From the NCBI GenBank assembly GCA_016285455.1, contig JAEEQS010000004.1, positions 1-64,000 on the forward strand: a DNA stretch of 64,000 bases, given 5' to 3'. Positions 50,533 through 59,700 of this stretch are shown here, in pieces; position 1 is the stretch's first letter, and every line of letters begins with the position of its first letter. Below the pieces are notes generated by a model, which saw nothing but the letters and a program-made list of their open reading frames with translations, was not told where the DNA came from and did no database searches. This DNA comes from Bacteroidales bacterium (GTDB taxonomy: Bacteria; Bacteroidota; Bacteroidia; Bacteroidales; UBA932). The translations under genes were made by a program, and so were the position numbers.

Positions 50533-51699
50533 CTATTCTTTTATTGGGCCGCTGCCAAGCATTTCTCCGTCTTCTGCATACCAGGCGGCAAACTGGCCAG
50601 GCGTAATTCCTCTTTGCGGTTCGTCAAATAGGATGTACATACCGTCATCTCTCATCTTGAGAGTAGCCTTCTGAAGCGGCTGGCGGTAGCGGATTCTGAC
50701 AAGATACGGCCTTTCCTCTTCAGGCTGCATCTTCAGATCTTCTCTGATCCAATGAACTTCTTCTGCATTAACCTTAAGGCCTTTGCGGAACAGGCCCGGA
50801 TGGTCTTTGCCTTCTCCTACATAGATTGTGTTGGTGGCTGTGTCTGTGGCGATTATAAATATGCTGCCCTGGTGACCGCCTATGTTAAGGCCGTGCCTCT
50901 GGCCAATCGTGTAGTACTGAACGCCTATGTGTTTTCCTATGATCTTCCCATCTTCAGGCTTATAATGAATAGGTGTAAATTCATCGGGATTCTCGCGCTT
51001 GAAAATCTTTTCATAATCTTTTCTGAAGATTTCCACCACGTTGCCGTCCTTTGGCTTGAGAACCTGCTGGAGAAACACCGGAAGGTCCACCTTGCCTACA
51101 AAGCAAATTCCCTGACTGTCTTTCTTTTCCGCGGATGGAAGTCCTGCCTGGCGAGCAATCTCCCTAACCTGCGGCTTGGTCAGATGGCCGATAGGGAAGA
51201 GGGCCTTGGAAAGCTGCTGCTGGCTGAGCTGGCAGAGGAAGTAGCTCTGGTCTTTGTTGGGATCGTCTCCGGCAATGATGCGGTAGATTTCCTTTCCGCC
51301 AACATTGATAGTTTCTTTCTTGCAGTAATGGCCCGTAGCCACGAAGTCTCCGCCCAGTTCTTCCACCTTTTCCAGGAATGAGGCGAACTTTATCTTGCTG
51401 TTGCACAGGACGTCTGGGTTAGGGGTTCTTCCGGCGGCGTATTCGCTGAACATATAGTCCACCACCTGCTTTCTGTAGTCATCGCTGAGATCCACGAAAT
51501 GGAAAGGAATGCCGATTTTTCTTGCTACCATCTCCGCCACTACCTTTTCTTCTTCCCACTCGCATTCTCCGTGAAGCGTGCCGGTTACATCGTGCCAGTT
51601 CTGCATATACATAGCTTCCACGTCATATCCCTGCTGCTTGAGCAGATATGCCGCAACGCTTGAGTCCACGCCTCCGCTGAGTCCTACAATAATCTTCAT
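50533..51699 (-). CDS. mnmA: tRNA-specific 2-thiouridylase MnmA
   Basis: Adds sulfur to the wobble uridine (s2U34) of tRNAs for Lys, Glu and Gln. 388 residues from ATG 51699: PP-loop GLSGGVDSSVAA near residue 6, first catalytic Cys in NPDVLCNSKIKF near 95, second in SQGICFVGK near 195, and the C-terminal beta-barrel (YTIGQRHGL; RYRQPL). An in-frame TTG lies 15 bases upstream but MKIIVGLSGG is the usual family start. Transcribed with the hydrolase downstream; SRP RNA lies just upstream in the same direction. Confidence 0.97.
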   Translation of the reverse strand: MKIIVGLSGGVDSSVAAYLLKQQGYDVEAMYMQNWHDVTGTLHGECEWEEEKVVAEMVARKIGIPFHFVDLSDDYRKQVVDYMFSEYAAGRTPNPDVLCNSKIKFASFLEKVEELGGDFVATGHYCKKETINVGGKEIYRIIAGDDPNKDQSYFLCQLSQQQLSKALFPIGHLTKPQVREIARQAGLPSAEKKDSQGICFVGKVDLPVFLQQVLKPKDGNVVEIFRKDYEKIFKRENPDEFTPIHYKPEDGKIIGKHIGVQYYTIGQRHGLNIGGHQGSIFIIATDTATNTIYVGEGKDHPGLFRKGLKVNAEEVHWIREDLKMQPEEERPYLVRIRYRQPLQKATLKMRDDGMYILFDEPQRGITPGQFAAWYAEDGEMLGSGPIKE

Positions 51700-51718
51700 A
51701 ATAAGCAGATACAAGAAA

Positions 51719-51817
51719 GGGGCAAGCTACATATATCGCACCGCTACAACCTCATACCCTTGCTACCTTCCGATCCTGGGGGAGTTTTGAGGGAGCTGGT
51801 CGTATATGACTTACCCC
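51719..51817 (-). ncRNA. ffs: Signal recognition particle RNA (small bacterial 4.5S type)
   Basis: About 99 bases. The minus strand has the conserved apical domain CCCCCAGGATCGGAAGGTAGCAAGGG, here split as the symmetric-loop strands CAGGATCGGAAG and GGTAGCAAGG. Ends pair as GGGGTAAG and CTTGCCCC, with a long AU-containing stem (CATATACG with CGATATATG). Preceded by a TACATTTG -7 box (51822-51829) that places the start on the first G. Binds Ffh for co-translational targeting to the membrane. Confidence 0.95.
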
Positions 51818-51820
51818 ACC

Positions 51821-51858
51821 GCAAATGTACACTTTTTTTTTGAAAAGTGTACATTTGC
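51821..51858. promoter_or_regulatory. Perfect 16-base inverted repeat with outward-facing -7 boxes
   Basis: Arms GCAAATGTACACTTTT and AAAAGTGTACATTTGC surround a 6-base TTTTTG centre. Each arm contains TACATTTG, one reading left as the SRP RNA promoter (51822-51829) and one reading right (51850-51857), where there is no plus-strand gene. In the transcript from mltG it could also fold as a hairpin. Confidence 0.7.
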
Positions 51859-51876
51859 AAAAGCTCACCCCCTGCA

Positions 51877-51890
51877 CCCCCTCAAGGGGG
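51877..51890. repeat. GC-rich hairpin (CCCCC-TCAA-GGGGG)
   Basis: Five-pair G:C stem with TCAA loop in the intergenic stretch after mltG, beside ACCCCCTGCACCCC. Sequence of this kind recurs between genes in Bacteroidota as I recall. It may terminate mltG, but no T-run follows. The remaining bases to 51934 contain only a weak GGCC-TGCTC-GGCC stem. Confidence 0.45.
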
Positions 51891-51934
51891 ATCACGGCCT
51901 GCTCGGCCGGTCGCTGATGCGACTTTTTACATTT

Positions 51935-53026
51935 CTAATGGGATTCGGCGGCGGCACGGGCTGCTTTGGCCCGGGTCAGAGAATCTAGCCCCTGGCGGTA
52001 TGCCCTGGCATTGGCGAAATGCTCTCTTTCGTTTCTTGCAAAACGGTGAGTTCCATTGAACTTAGGACTGGCACAGAAGAACATGTAGTCTGTATTCTCT
52101 GCGTTCAGGACACCATCCAGGCAGTCTTTTGTAGGGGCCATGATAGGGCCTGGAGGAAGGCCGTAAACTTTGTAGGTGTTGTACGGAGAGTCGGTTTCCA
52201 GATGCTTCTTGAGTACTCTATTGATAGTGAAATCTCCGGTTGCGTAGATAACGGTAGGGTCTGCGCCGAGTTTCCAGCCTTTACGAAGGCGGTTGAGATA
52301 GACGCTGGCAATCTTTGGGTATTCTGGAACGTGATTGCTCTCCCCGTATACGATAGATGCCAGGATTGAAACATCTTTCTGGCTAAGGTTCAGCTTCTTG
52401 GCCTTTTGCTTGCGCTCGTCTGTCCAGAACTTGTCGTATTCCTTTTTCATTCTTTCCAGGAATTCTTTTGGCGTCACTGTCCAGTAGAACTCGTAGCTGT
52501 CAGGAATAATGAGGTTGAGGACGTTGGCGGTGTCTGTGCCCAGAGTCTGGAGGTAGTCATTATCTGTGAACGCTTCCATAAACTGAGATGAGTCTGCCAT
52601 CAGCCTCTTTCCAAGCCTTGCGGCAAGGTTCTTTGCGTGGCGTATCCTTCCGGATATAGGGACCATGAGCGGAGACTGGTATCCGTACTTTATGTTTCTG
52701 ACTACCTGTATGTTGGTGGCAAGAGAATCCAGAACATAGCGGCCGGGGTGGATGTGAGACGGCAGCTGTTCTCGGTTGGCAACCTTCACAAAAGACTTGA
52801 GATCTGTAAGATGCCTCTCCAGAGAGTCCATCAGGGTTGTGAAGTCTGTGCCTGGTCTCACATAAAGAACAGTCTTGTGGGCAATGTTCTTCCTGTTCTG
52901 CTGAAGAAACCTGTAAAGTCCTATGCAAACGGGAATTGCCAGTATTGCGGCAATTAGAAGCAGCCATTTCTTCCAGGCGGATTTCCTAGAGTTTTTTCCG
53001 GATTTCTTTGTTGATGTCTTTGACAT
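51935..53026 (-). CDS. mltG: Endolytic murein transglycosylase MltG (YceG-like)
   Basis: Cuts nascent glycan strands and so sets their length; anchored in the inner membrane. 363 residues: basic cytoplasmic start, one membrane span (about 21-42), a LysM-like region, and the YceG domain with catalytic Glu in ASIVYGESNHVPEYP near residue 220. Conserved blocks are YLNRLRKGWKLGADPTVIYA, SPYNTYKVYGLPPGPIMAP and FFCASPKFNGTHRFA. The promoter is the minus half of the back-to-back boxes at 53053-53070. Confidence 0.95.
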   Translation of the reverse strand: MSKTSTKKSGKNSRKSAWKKWLLLIAAILAIPVCIGLYRFLQQNRKNIAHKTVLYVRPGTDFTTLMDSLERHLTDLKSFVKVANREQLPSHIHPGRYVLDSLATNIQVVRNIKYGYQSPLMVPISGRIRHAKNLAARLGKRLMADSSQFMEAFTDNDYLQTLGTDTANVLNLIIPDSYEFYWTVTPKEFLERMKKEYDKFWTDERKQKAKKLNLSQKDVSILASIVYGESNHVPEYPKIASVYLNRLRKGWKLGADPTVIYATGDFTINRVLKKHLETDSPYNTYKVYGLPPGPIMAPTKDCLDGVLNAENTDYMFFCASPKFNGTHRFARNEREHFANARAYRQGLDSLTRAKAARAAAESH

Positions 53027-53052
53027 AAAGGAAAGATATTTTACAAGTAGGA

Positions 53053-53070
53053 CAAATTTACTTAAATTTG
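53053..53070. promoter_or_regulatory. Back-to-back divergent -7 boxes
   Basis: CAAATTTACTTAAATTTG, two TAAATTTG boxes facing outward with a 2-base centre, serving mltG (minus, start 53026) and the cytidine deaminase gene (plus, start 53088). Same design as 8047-8064. Confidence 0.7.
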
Positions 53071-53087
53071 CAGTAAAGCAGTTCTAT

Positions 53088-53558
53088 ATGAAGAAAAAAA
53101 TAGTCATAGAATACCAGGAGTTTCCATCTGCCGACAAACTTCCAAAGGCAGACGCCGAACTTCTTAAGGAAGCCATAAGCGCAACAGAGCTGTCTTACTC
53201 TCCGTTCTCGAAATTCAGGGTAGGAGCTGCCGTAAGGATGGCAAATGGCCAAATACTCAAGGCTTCCAATCAGGAAAGCGAGGCTTTCCCTTCTGGACTT
53301 TGTGCGGAAAGGTCTGTGCTCTTCTATGCCTTTTCCAAGTATCCTGGAGTTGCTGTGGAGGCTCTAGCCATAGCCGCAAAGAAAGGCAAGAAACTGACTC
53401 AACTTCCTACACGCCCTTGCGGAGCATGCATCCAAGTGATGCTGGACGCGCAGAAAAGGGGCGGAAAGCCGATGAAGGTGATTTTGGGTTCACAGGAAAA
53501 GATAGAAGTTATTTCTTCTGTCAATGACCTGATTCCTTTCTCCTTTGATAATTTTTGA
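53088..53558 (+). CDS. cdd: Cytidine deaminase
   Basis: Deaminates cytidine and deoxycytidine to the uridine forms in pyrimidine salvage. 156 residues with YSPFSKFRVGAAV, zinc and proton-transfer motif GLCAERSVLFYA (Cys-Ala-Glu near residue 72) and PCGACIQVM (two zinc Cys near 106-109). The frame is open well upstream into mltG, but the ATG at 53088 follows the -7 box by 17 bases and opens the conserved region. N-terminal extension of about 30 residues relative to the shortest relatives. Confidence 0.94.
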   Translation: MKKKIVIEYQEFPSADKLPKADAELLKEAISATELSYSPFSKFRVGAAVRMANGQILKASNQESEAFPSGLCAERSVLFYAFSKYPGVAVEALAIAAKKGKKLTQLPTRPCGACIQVMLDAQKRGGKPMKVILGSQEKIEVISSVNDLIPFSFDNF

Positions 53559-53580
53559 TTTAGATTGCTTAGAGAAATAG

Positions 53581-54372
53581 TCAAAACAAGACTTTCAGGC
53601 CGTCATAGGCTATGAAAATACCAGAGGGCATCTCTTCCGACAATGCGGAATGGGTGCCCTTGATGTTTTTGTCGTCTTCTGCCATCTGGTGTGAAAGATG
53701 GGTTATGAAAGTCTTCTTGGCGCCAATTCTCTTTCCGAGCGCAACTGCCTCTTCCAGAGAGAAATGGGATATGTGTTTTCCTCTCCTGACAGAATTCAGG
53801 ACCATTATTTCCAGTCCTTTGAGCTTTTCCAGTTCTTCCTCGGCGATGTAGTTTGCGTCTGTAAGATAGCAGAGGCCTCCCATCCTGAAGCCAAGAACAG
53901 GGAGCTTGTAGTGCATAGCTCTTACCGGGATTATTTCCTGGCCCTGAATCTGGAACGGCTTTTCATCTATGATATGGATGTCTAGCTTGGGAACTCCAGG
54001 ATAAGGATGATCTGAAAAAGCGTAGGAATACTCCATTTTCAGGCCTTCAAGGACCCTGTTTTCGCAGTAGATTGTGGTTGGCTTGCTGTTTATGTAGTTG
54101 AGGGCCCTAACGTCATCCAGGCCACCAGTATGGTCTTTATGCTGATGGGTGAAGAGTATGGCGTCCAGGTCTTCAATCCCGTTTGAAAGTGCCTGGGCGC
54201 GGAAATCAGGCCCGCAATCTATCAGAAGCCTCAGTCCGTTGTAGTGTATGAAGGCAGATGTCCTCAGGCGCTTGTCCCGTGGATCTGTACTGCTGCAAAC
54301 CGAGCAGTGGCAGCCTATCATCGGAACACCGGTGGATGTTCCCGTTCCCAAAAACGTTATAGAGTTTTCCAT
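53581..54372 (-). CDS. MBL-fold metallohydrolase (PhnP-like)
   Basis: 263 residues from ATG 54372: ITFLGTGTSTGVPMIGCHCSVC start with a Cys-rich zinc site, FTHQHKDHTGG metal motif near residue 70, YLTDANYI and THLSHQM. PhnP-type enzymes are cyclic phosphodiesterases; related proteins of this subgroup (MBL fold with GCHCSVC) have uncertain substrates. An ATG 51 bases upstream (54423) is excluded because a TAAATTTG box (minus, 54391-54398) lies between the two, so its codons would not be transcribed. Confidence 0.88.
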   Translation of the reverse strand: MENSITFLGTGTSTGVPMIGCHCSVCSSTDPRDKRLRTSAFIHYNGLRLLIDCGPDFRAQALSNGIEDLDAILFTHQHKDHTGGLDDVRALNYINSKPTTIYCENRVLEGLKMEYSYAFSDHPYPGVPKLDIHIIDEKPFQIQGQEIIPVRAMHYKLPVLGFRMGGLCYLTDANYIAEEELEKLKGLEIMVLNSVRRGKHISHFSLEEAVALGKRIGAKKTFITHLSHQMAEDDKNIKGTHSALSEEMPSGIFIAYDGLKVLF

Positions 54373-54446
54373 AAGTCTGATGTCGTTATGCAAATTTAGC
54401 AAATCGCTCACTATTATTTTCATTTTAAGTTATCTTTGTGGGGATT

Positions 54447-55154
54447 ATGGCAAACGGGAAATTATATCTGATTCCGTCTCCGCTGGGAGAAGGGGCCGTG
54501 GCAGACGCACTGCCGCCAAGAAACATATATATAATAGAGTCTCTGAAGCATTTTGTTGTGGAAGAGGTAACTACGGCAAGACGGTTCCTGTCTAGATGCG
54601 GCCTGAAGGGCAAAATTGAGACGCTAAATTTCTACGAGCTGAACGAGCATACAGATCCTAAAGTCGGGGCTGGCTATGTGTCTCTGCTTCAGGAAGGAAA
54701 TGATGTGGGACTGATTTCCGAGGCTGGTCTTCCGGCAGTGGCAGATCCCGGAAACGTGCTGGTGGCTGCTGCGCACCGGGCAGGCATTCAGGTTGTTCCA
54801 CTAGTTGGACCCTCATCGCTGATGATGGCTCTGATGGCAAGCGGACTGCAGGGGCAGAACTTTGCTTTCAACGGTTATCTTCCCGTCAAGGAAGAGGCAC
54901 GCAAGTCCAAGCTGAAATTCTATGAGGCTCACTCCAGGAAGATGAATCAGAGCCAGATTTTCATCGAAACCCCTTACAGGAACGATTCTCTGATGTCTTC
55001 AATTATGGAGGTTTGCTCCCCTTCAACGATGCTGACTGTTGCCGCTGACATTTCACTTCCTGCGGAATATATCAAGACAATGCCCGTAGGACTGTGGCGC
55101 AAATCAGGAATCAAGATAGGAAAGCGGCCTTGCGTGTTTATAATTCTTGGATAA
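54447..55154 (+). CDS. SAM-dependent methyltransferase of the RsmI/tetrapyrrole methylase fold
   Basis: 235 residues: GKLYLIPSPLGEG start, YELNEHTDPKVGAGYVSLLQEGNDVGLISEAGLPAVADPG (SAM-binding region near 65-100), VPLVGPSSLMMALMASGL and a C-terminal IFIETPYRND. RsmI 2'-O-methylates C1402 of 16S rRNA; this Bacteroidota form is shorter and more divergent than E. coli RsmI, so the exact target is not certain. A TATCTTTG box (54431-54438) lies 8 bases before the ATG, giving a near-leaderless transcript. Confidence 0.85.
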   Translation: MANGKLYLIPSPLGEGAVADALPPRNIYIIESLKHFVVEEVTTARRFLSRCGLKGKIETLNFYELNEHTDPKVGAGYVSLLQEGNDVGLISEAGLPAVADPGNVLVAAAHRAGIQVVPLVGPSSLMMALMASGLQGQNFAFNGYLPVKEEARKSKLKFYEAHSRKMNQSQIFIETPYRNDSLMSSIMEVCSPSTMLTVAADISLPAEYIKTMPVGLWRKSGIKIGKRPCVFIILG

Positions 55155-55158
55155 GAAT

Positions 55159-55509
55159 ATGAATAAGATAGAACTGAAAGATATGGAATTCTTCTCAAAG
55201 CACGGATGCTTTGAAGAGGAGAGGATAATCGGGAACCGTTTTGTTGTGAATCTAGCGGTTTACGGAGATTTCTCCGCCGCCGCGGAATCTGACAGCATTG
55301 AAGATGCTGTCAACTACCAGACGCTGTACGATATAGTGAGAGAAGAAATGGATATTCCATCTCATCTGCTTGAGAATGTAGCTCAGCGAATAGCCTCTCA
55401 CGTAAAGAAGCAATTCCCTGCGCTTGAGAAGATTACCGTTACTATAGACAAGATTAATCCTCCTCTTGGAGGAAAACTCTACGCTTCAAGCGTGACTTTT
55501 GAAATCTAA
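55159..55509 (+). CDS. folB: Dihydroneopterin aldolase
   Basis: Converts 7,8-dihydroneopterin to 6-hydroxymethyl-7,8-dihydropterin in folate synthesis. 116 residues: IELKDMEFFSKHGCFEEERIIGNRF (the catalytic-loop region), SIEDAVNYQTLYDIVREEM, LLENVAQRIA and VTIDKINPPLGG with the conserved Lys and Pro. ATG 55159 is 4 bases after the methylase stop; an upstream TTG overlaps that gene and is less likely. Confidence 0.95.
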   Translation: MNKIELKDMEFFSKHGCFEEERIIGNRFVVNLAVYGDFSAAAESDSIEDAVNYQTLYDIVREEMDIPSHLLENVAQRIASHVKKQFPALEKITVTIDKINPPLGGKLYASSVTFEI

Positions 55510-55520
55510 ATGATACTCTG

Positions 55521-56759
55521 ATGGGAGACTTTGCGGGAAAGAAGATTGCTGTTGCAACGCTGGGATGCAAACTTAATTTTGCAGAAAGCTCAGCGATTGC
55601 GCAACAGTTTGTGCGCAACGGCTTTGCAGAGGTCTCTCCATATTCTTCCGGCGTGGATGTCTGCGTTGTTAACACCTGCACCGTAACCGAACATTCTGAC
55701 AAGAAATGCAGGAACATCATCCGCAGAATACATAAGCTCAATCCAGATGCCATCATTATTGTTACCGGTTGTTACGCTACTCTGAAAAAGGCTGAGATCG
55801 AGGCTATTGAAGGCGTCTCTCTTGTGTTGGAACAAGACCGCAAAGGCAGTGTCTATTCCAGATGCATAGAACTTCTTGATGGTTCTCCGTGCAGCATTTC
55901 CGCTGCCGAGCATATTTTTCCTGCTTGTTCTTATGGCGAGAGGACAAGGTCTTTCCTGAAGGTTCAGGATGGATGTAATTATTTCTGCACATACTGCGCA
56001 ATACCTTATGCCAGAGGCAGAAGCCGAAGTGTTCCAGTTGATGTGTTGGTTAGCCAGGCAAAAGAAATTGCCGAGAAAGGGGTTAAGGAAATAGTTTTGA
56101 CAGGTGTCAATATCGGTGACTATGAAGGAGGACTTCTTCCTGTTCTTCAGGTGCTTGAAAAGGTGGATGGCATTGCCCGCTACAGGATTTCTTCCATTGA
56201 GCCTAACCTTCTGACAGACCAGATGATAGACTGGATTGCATCGGGGACAAAATTCCAGCCGCATTTTCATATTCCGCTGCAGAGCGGATGCGATTCTGTT
56301 CTCAAGCGAATGCACAGAAAATACGATACAGCCTTTTTTGCTTCCAAGATAGATTATATTCGCAAGAAGATGGGGGATGTTTTCTTTGGGATAGACGTTA
56401 TTGCTGGTTTTCCGGGAGAAACTGAAGAAGAGTTTGAGAGTGTGCTTTCATTTCTGAGGGGAATTAGCCCTGCGTTCCTGCATATCTTCCCTTACTCCAG
56501 GAGAAAAGGGACTCTGGCAGACAAGATGGAAGGTCATCTGCCGGAAAACGTTAAGACAGAAAGAGTCAAGATTCTGGAGAAACTATCGGACCATCTGCAT
56601 GAAGATTATCGCAGGCGTTTTATTGGAACCAGTCAGGAGGTACTGTTTGAAGGCAGGGTAAAAGGTGGGCTAATGGGCGGATACACCGGCAATTATCTTA
56701 GAGTGGAAAGGCCTTACGTTGCTGAGCAGATAGGACAGATCGTGCCTGTCATTTTCTAG
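55521..56759 (+). CDS. mtaB: tRNA t6A37 methylthiotransferase MtaB
   Basis: Radical-SAM enzyme that adds a methylthio group to t6A37 of ANN-decoding tRNAs. 412 residues: N-terminal UPF0004 domain with three cluster Cys (LGCKLNFAES, NTCTVTEHSD, VTGCYA), radical-SAM motif CNYFCTYC near residue 152, HFHIPLQSGCDSVLKRMHR, and a short TRAM domain at the end. Its substrate t6A depends on TsaD, encoded 4.6 kb downstream. The stop overlaps the convergent tamB stop by 11 bases. Confidence 0.96.
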   Translation: MGDFAGKKIAVATLGCKLNFAESSAIAQQFVRNGFAEVSPYSSGVDVCVVNTCTVTEHSDKKCRNIIRRIHKLNPDAIIIVTGCYATLKKAEIEAIEGVSLVLEQDRKGSVYSRCIELLDGSPCSISAAEHIFPACSYGERTRSFLKVQDGCNYFCTYCAIPYARGRSRSVPVDVLVSQAKEIAEKGVKEIVLTGVNIGDYEGGLLPVLQVLEKVDGIARYRISSIEPNLLTDQMIDWIASGTKFQPHFHIPLQSGCDSVLKRMHRKYDTAFFASKIDYIRKKMGDVFFGIDVIAGFPGETEEEFESVLSFLRGISPAFLHIFPYSRRKGTLADKMEGHLPENVKTERVKILEKLSDHLHEDYRRRFIGTSQEVLFEGRVKGGLMGGYTGNYLRVERPYVAEQIGQIVPVIF

Positions 56760-59700
56760 AGTTTTTCTCTTCTCTCCTGGCTTTCTTCTTTTCTTCCCTG
56801 TCGGCTTTTCTTTCTTCCCGCTCTTTGATTTTCCGCATTTTATCGTACTCTTTCTGGGCTGCGCTCCTCTTTCTGAAGAGGTCTCTGAAGGAGTTGAACT
56901 CATGCTGGTAAGCAACGCCGATACCTGTTCTCTGGCTCATGTCAAGGTAGTTAGAATAAGCGTCTGTGGCGTGGGAGAAGAAGGTCATTCGAATCTTGCC
57001 CTGCCGATCCATCTTGACTTCTATGTCTATGTTGCCTTTTACGTCTCTTCCCGTAGATGATGAGTAAGGGTCGTTGCCCATACTGCCGTTGATAATCACG
57101 CGGTTATTGAACAGCTGGGTGGAAACGGCCACCTCAAACGCGTCTGAGGCGCTCCTGTCTCCTTGCTGGTAGTTGAATCCCAGGTCCAAAGGAATGTCCA
57201 GCTGCATAAACAGGTTGTTCAGCTGACCCACAAGAACGCTGGTAGCATTGGAGTAGATGGCGTTTCCGCTGGATGTAATTCCGGATTCGGTTTCAGGAGT
57301 GAAGTTTCCGAAGGCAAGCAGAGAAGCAAACTGTTTCTGAACCTTGTCTTCAGAATTGAGTGCGCTTTCTACCTTGACCTTTGTGTTAGGGTCTAGATCA
57401 GGAACGTCTATGCCGAATTTGATCTGAGGATTGTCCAGCTTGCCGGTAACCTTTATGCTTGCATTCACAAGCCTGGAGGTGTTTACCGATGTGGTATCTG
57501 AAATCAGGCGGTTGATGGCTGCCTTGGTGGAATAGAGGGCTGTTATGTCCAGAGCAGTGTTGCCGACTTTTCCGTTGAAGGCAACGTTGCTGCCTGGAAC
57601 TACAGTAAAGTCTCTGGAAGCTAGTCCCATAAGAACAAAGTGATAGCTTCCCTGGCTAATGGAATAGTTACCGGATAGCTTGAAGATATCTTTCTTAGGA
57701 TTTATGTTAATGCCTATGCGGCCCTGGCCATTAGCCTTGAGTATGTCTCCTGTGGACTTGTCTATCTCCAGCCAGAGATTTGCGTCTGGAGTGGCTGTAA
57801 CGTTGAGATTTACGGCAATCTCCATAGGATCCGATGTAGCAATGCTCTTTGAGAAATATAGAGTGTCATACGGGTCTATTTCTACCGGAACCTCTTCCTG
57901 ACGGAATGTCAGGATATTGGAGGAACTGGCGCTTGAAGCTCCGCTCATAGGAATGTGGAAGAATGTCTTGCGCTCTGTCCTGGCAGTGATGTCAAGAGTA
58001 AGCTTGCTCAGGTCACCCTTAATTCCCACGTTTCCGGTAGCGAACACTGTACCGTAGAAGTCTTCGTTGTCTTTTTCAGAGGTATTGAGGCCCTGCATAT
58101 TATTCATAGATATGCGGACGTCTATTCCTATGTCCTTGAAGCGGTTCCAGCTGACTCCGCCGTTTACTCTTCCGCTGCCGCCGTTAAAATCTTCCAGAAG
58201 ATTGTTGTGGATGACAACGCCCTTGTCGTTAACATCAAACTTGCCGTTAAGAAGATAAGGAACATTAAGATAATCAACAGTAAATCCGAATTTGTCGAAC
58301 CTGCATCCGCTGCTGGTTATGGAAATATCGTTAAGTGGCCCGGCCAAGGTAATGTTTCCTGAAAGCGATCCGGAAGTGTGAGATACAACATCGCTGAGAA
58401 TAGGCTCAAAATAGGCCATAGACAAGTCATCCAGATTGGAAACCATATTGATGTACGATCCTTCTGGGCGGTAGTACCCGTTTATGTCGAGCTTCTTCTT
58501 TCCATCCTGTACGGTATTGACGCTCAGATCGTAATGTTTTTCCTCGCTGTTCCATTTTCCATCCACGTGAAGCGTGCCTACAGGAGCGTGGTTAACATAC
58601 ATAGAGTCTCCAGTGAACGATCCGTAGAATTTTCCCCTCTGGTTCAACGACAGCAGAGCCCTTCCTGAAAGAAGGCCTTCAATGTTCATCTTCTTTTCAA
58701 AGAATTGATCGAAAATGGCAATGTCGAATTTCTCCATCCTGATGCCGAGAGAATCAGGATAATGCTCGGAGAGAGTACCGCCTGCCGAGAGCATCTGGCT
58801 TCCGTTGTAAATCTTCATTCCGTCTAGGGTAATCAGGGAATCCGAATAAATCATTTCAGATTTGCGGATGTTCCATCTCTGCCCCTTGAGGGTTATATCT
58901 GAAGGACTTACGTTTATGCAGATAGGGGAAGACAGGGTTCTCTGCACACCATTTACATCGATGGAAGTATCTCTGAGGAAGGAGACTTTTGCGTTGAGGT
59001 TGGTGTTGTTAAGTCCGGTGCTGTCGTTGCGGAACCGAAGCGAGAAATTGATGCTGTTGTCTGAAGCATTGGCTATCAGTCTGGTACTGTCTACCGTAAA
59101 TCCGGCAACGGCTATATCTCTGGAGAATATAGACGCGGCTATGCTGGAGTCTCTGTCCAGAACCGTGAGCCTTACGTTTTTGAGGTAATTGCTTCCGTGG
59201 GCTAGCCTTCCGCTGTTAAGCAACACTCTGTAATGGTCGTCATCTGTGACTCTAACCCTGAGGGAAGTTCCCTGCTGGATATAGAGGCCAGGATCTATGA
59301 ATGCGCAGATTCCCTGAGTATTGAGAGTCTGAAGCGTGAGGCTGTAATTCTGGTTGTAGCTCTTCTGGATTTCTTTCTGCTCGGACTGAGGAACCAGGTT
59401 GCTGAAATGGCGGCGCAGAACTTGGTTGTTGAACTGTTCCAGGAAACTGTCTATCATCCTTGTTCCTTCATATCTTGCTTTGGCAAAGTCTGATACGAGG
59501 TTTATGACATATTTGCCGTCTTCGTACAGAGAGGTAGCGTCCAAGTCTCCTATTCTCCATTTTCCGTGGGAGTTCGTATAGACGATATCGTCCATCTTCA
59601 GGTACCCGAAGAAGTCATAGCCGTCAAAATTCTGGAGGTCAGCGCTTATGAAGGTTGAAATTATGGCTGTGGAATCTCTCTTGTCCAGATTGAGCTTGTA

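Noticed and set aside
52923-53087. Upstream extension of cytidine deaminase into mltG
   Set aside because: The extension lies antisense to mltG and crosses the -7 box; the ATG at 53088 gives the conserved start.
54373-54423. Upstream start of the MBL-fold hydrolase
   Set aside because: A minus-strand TAAATTTG box at 54391-54398 lies inside this extension, so those codons would not be transcribed.
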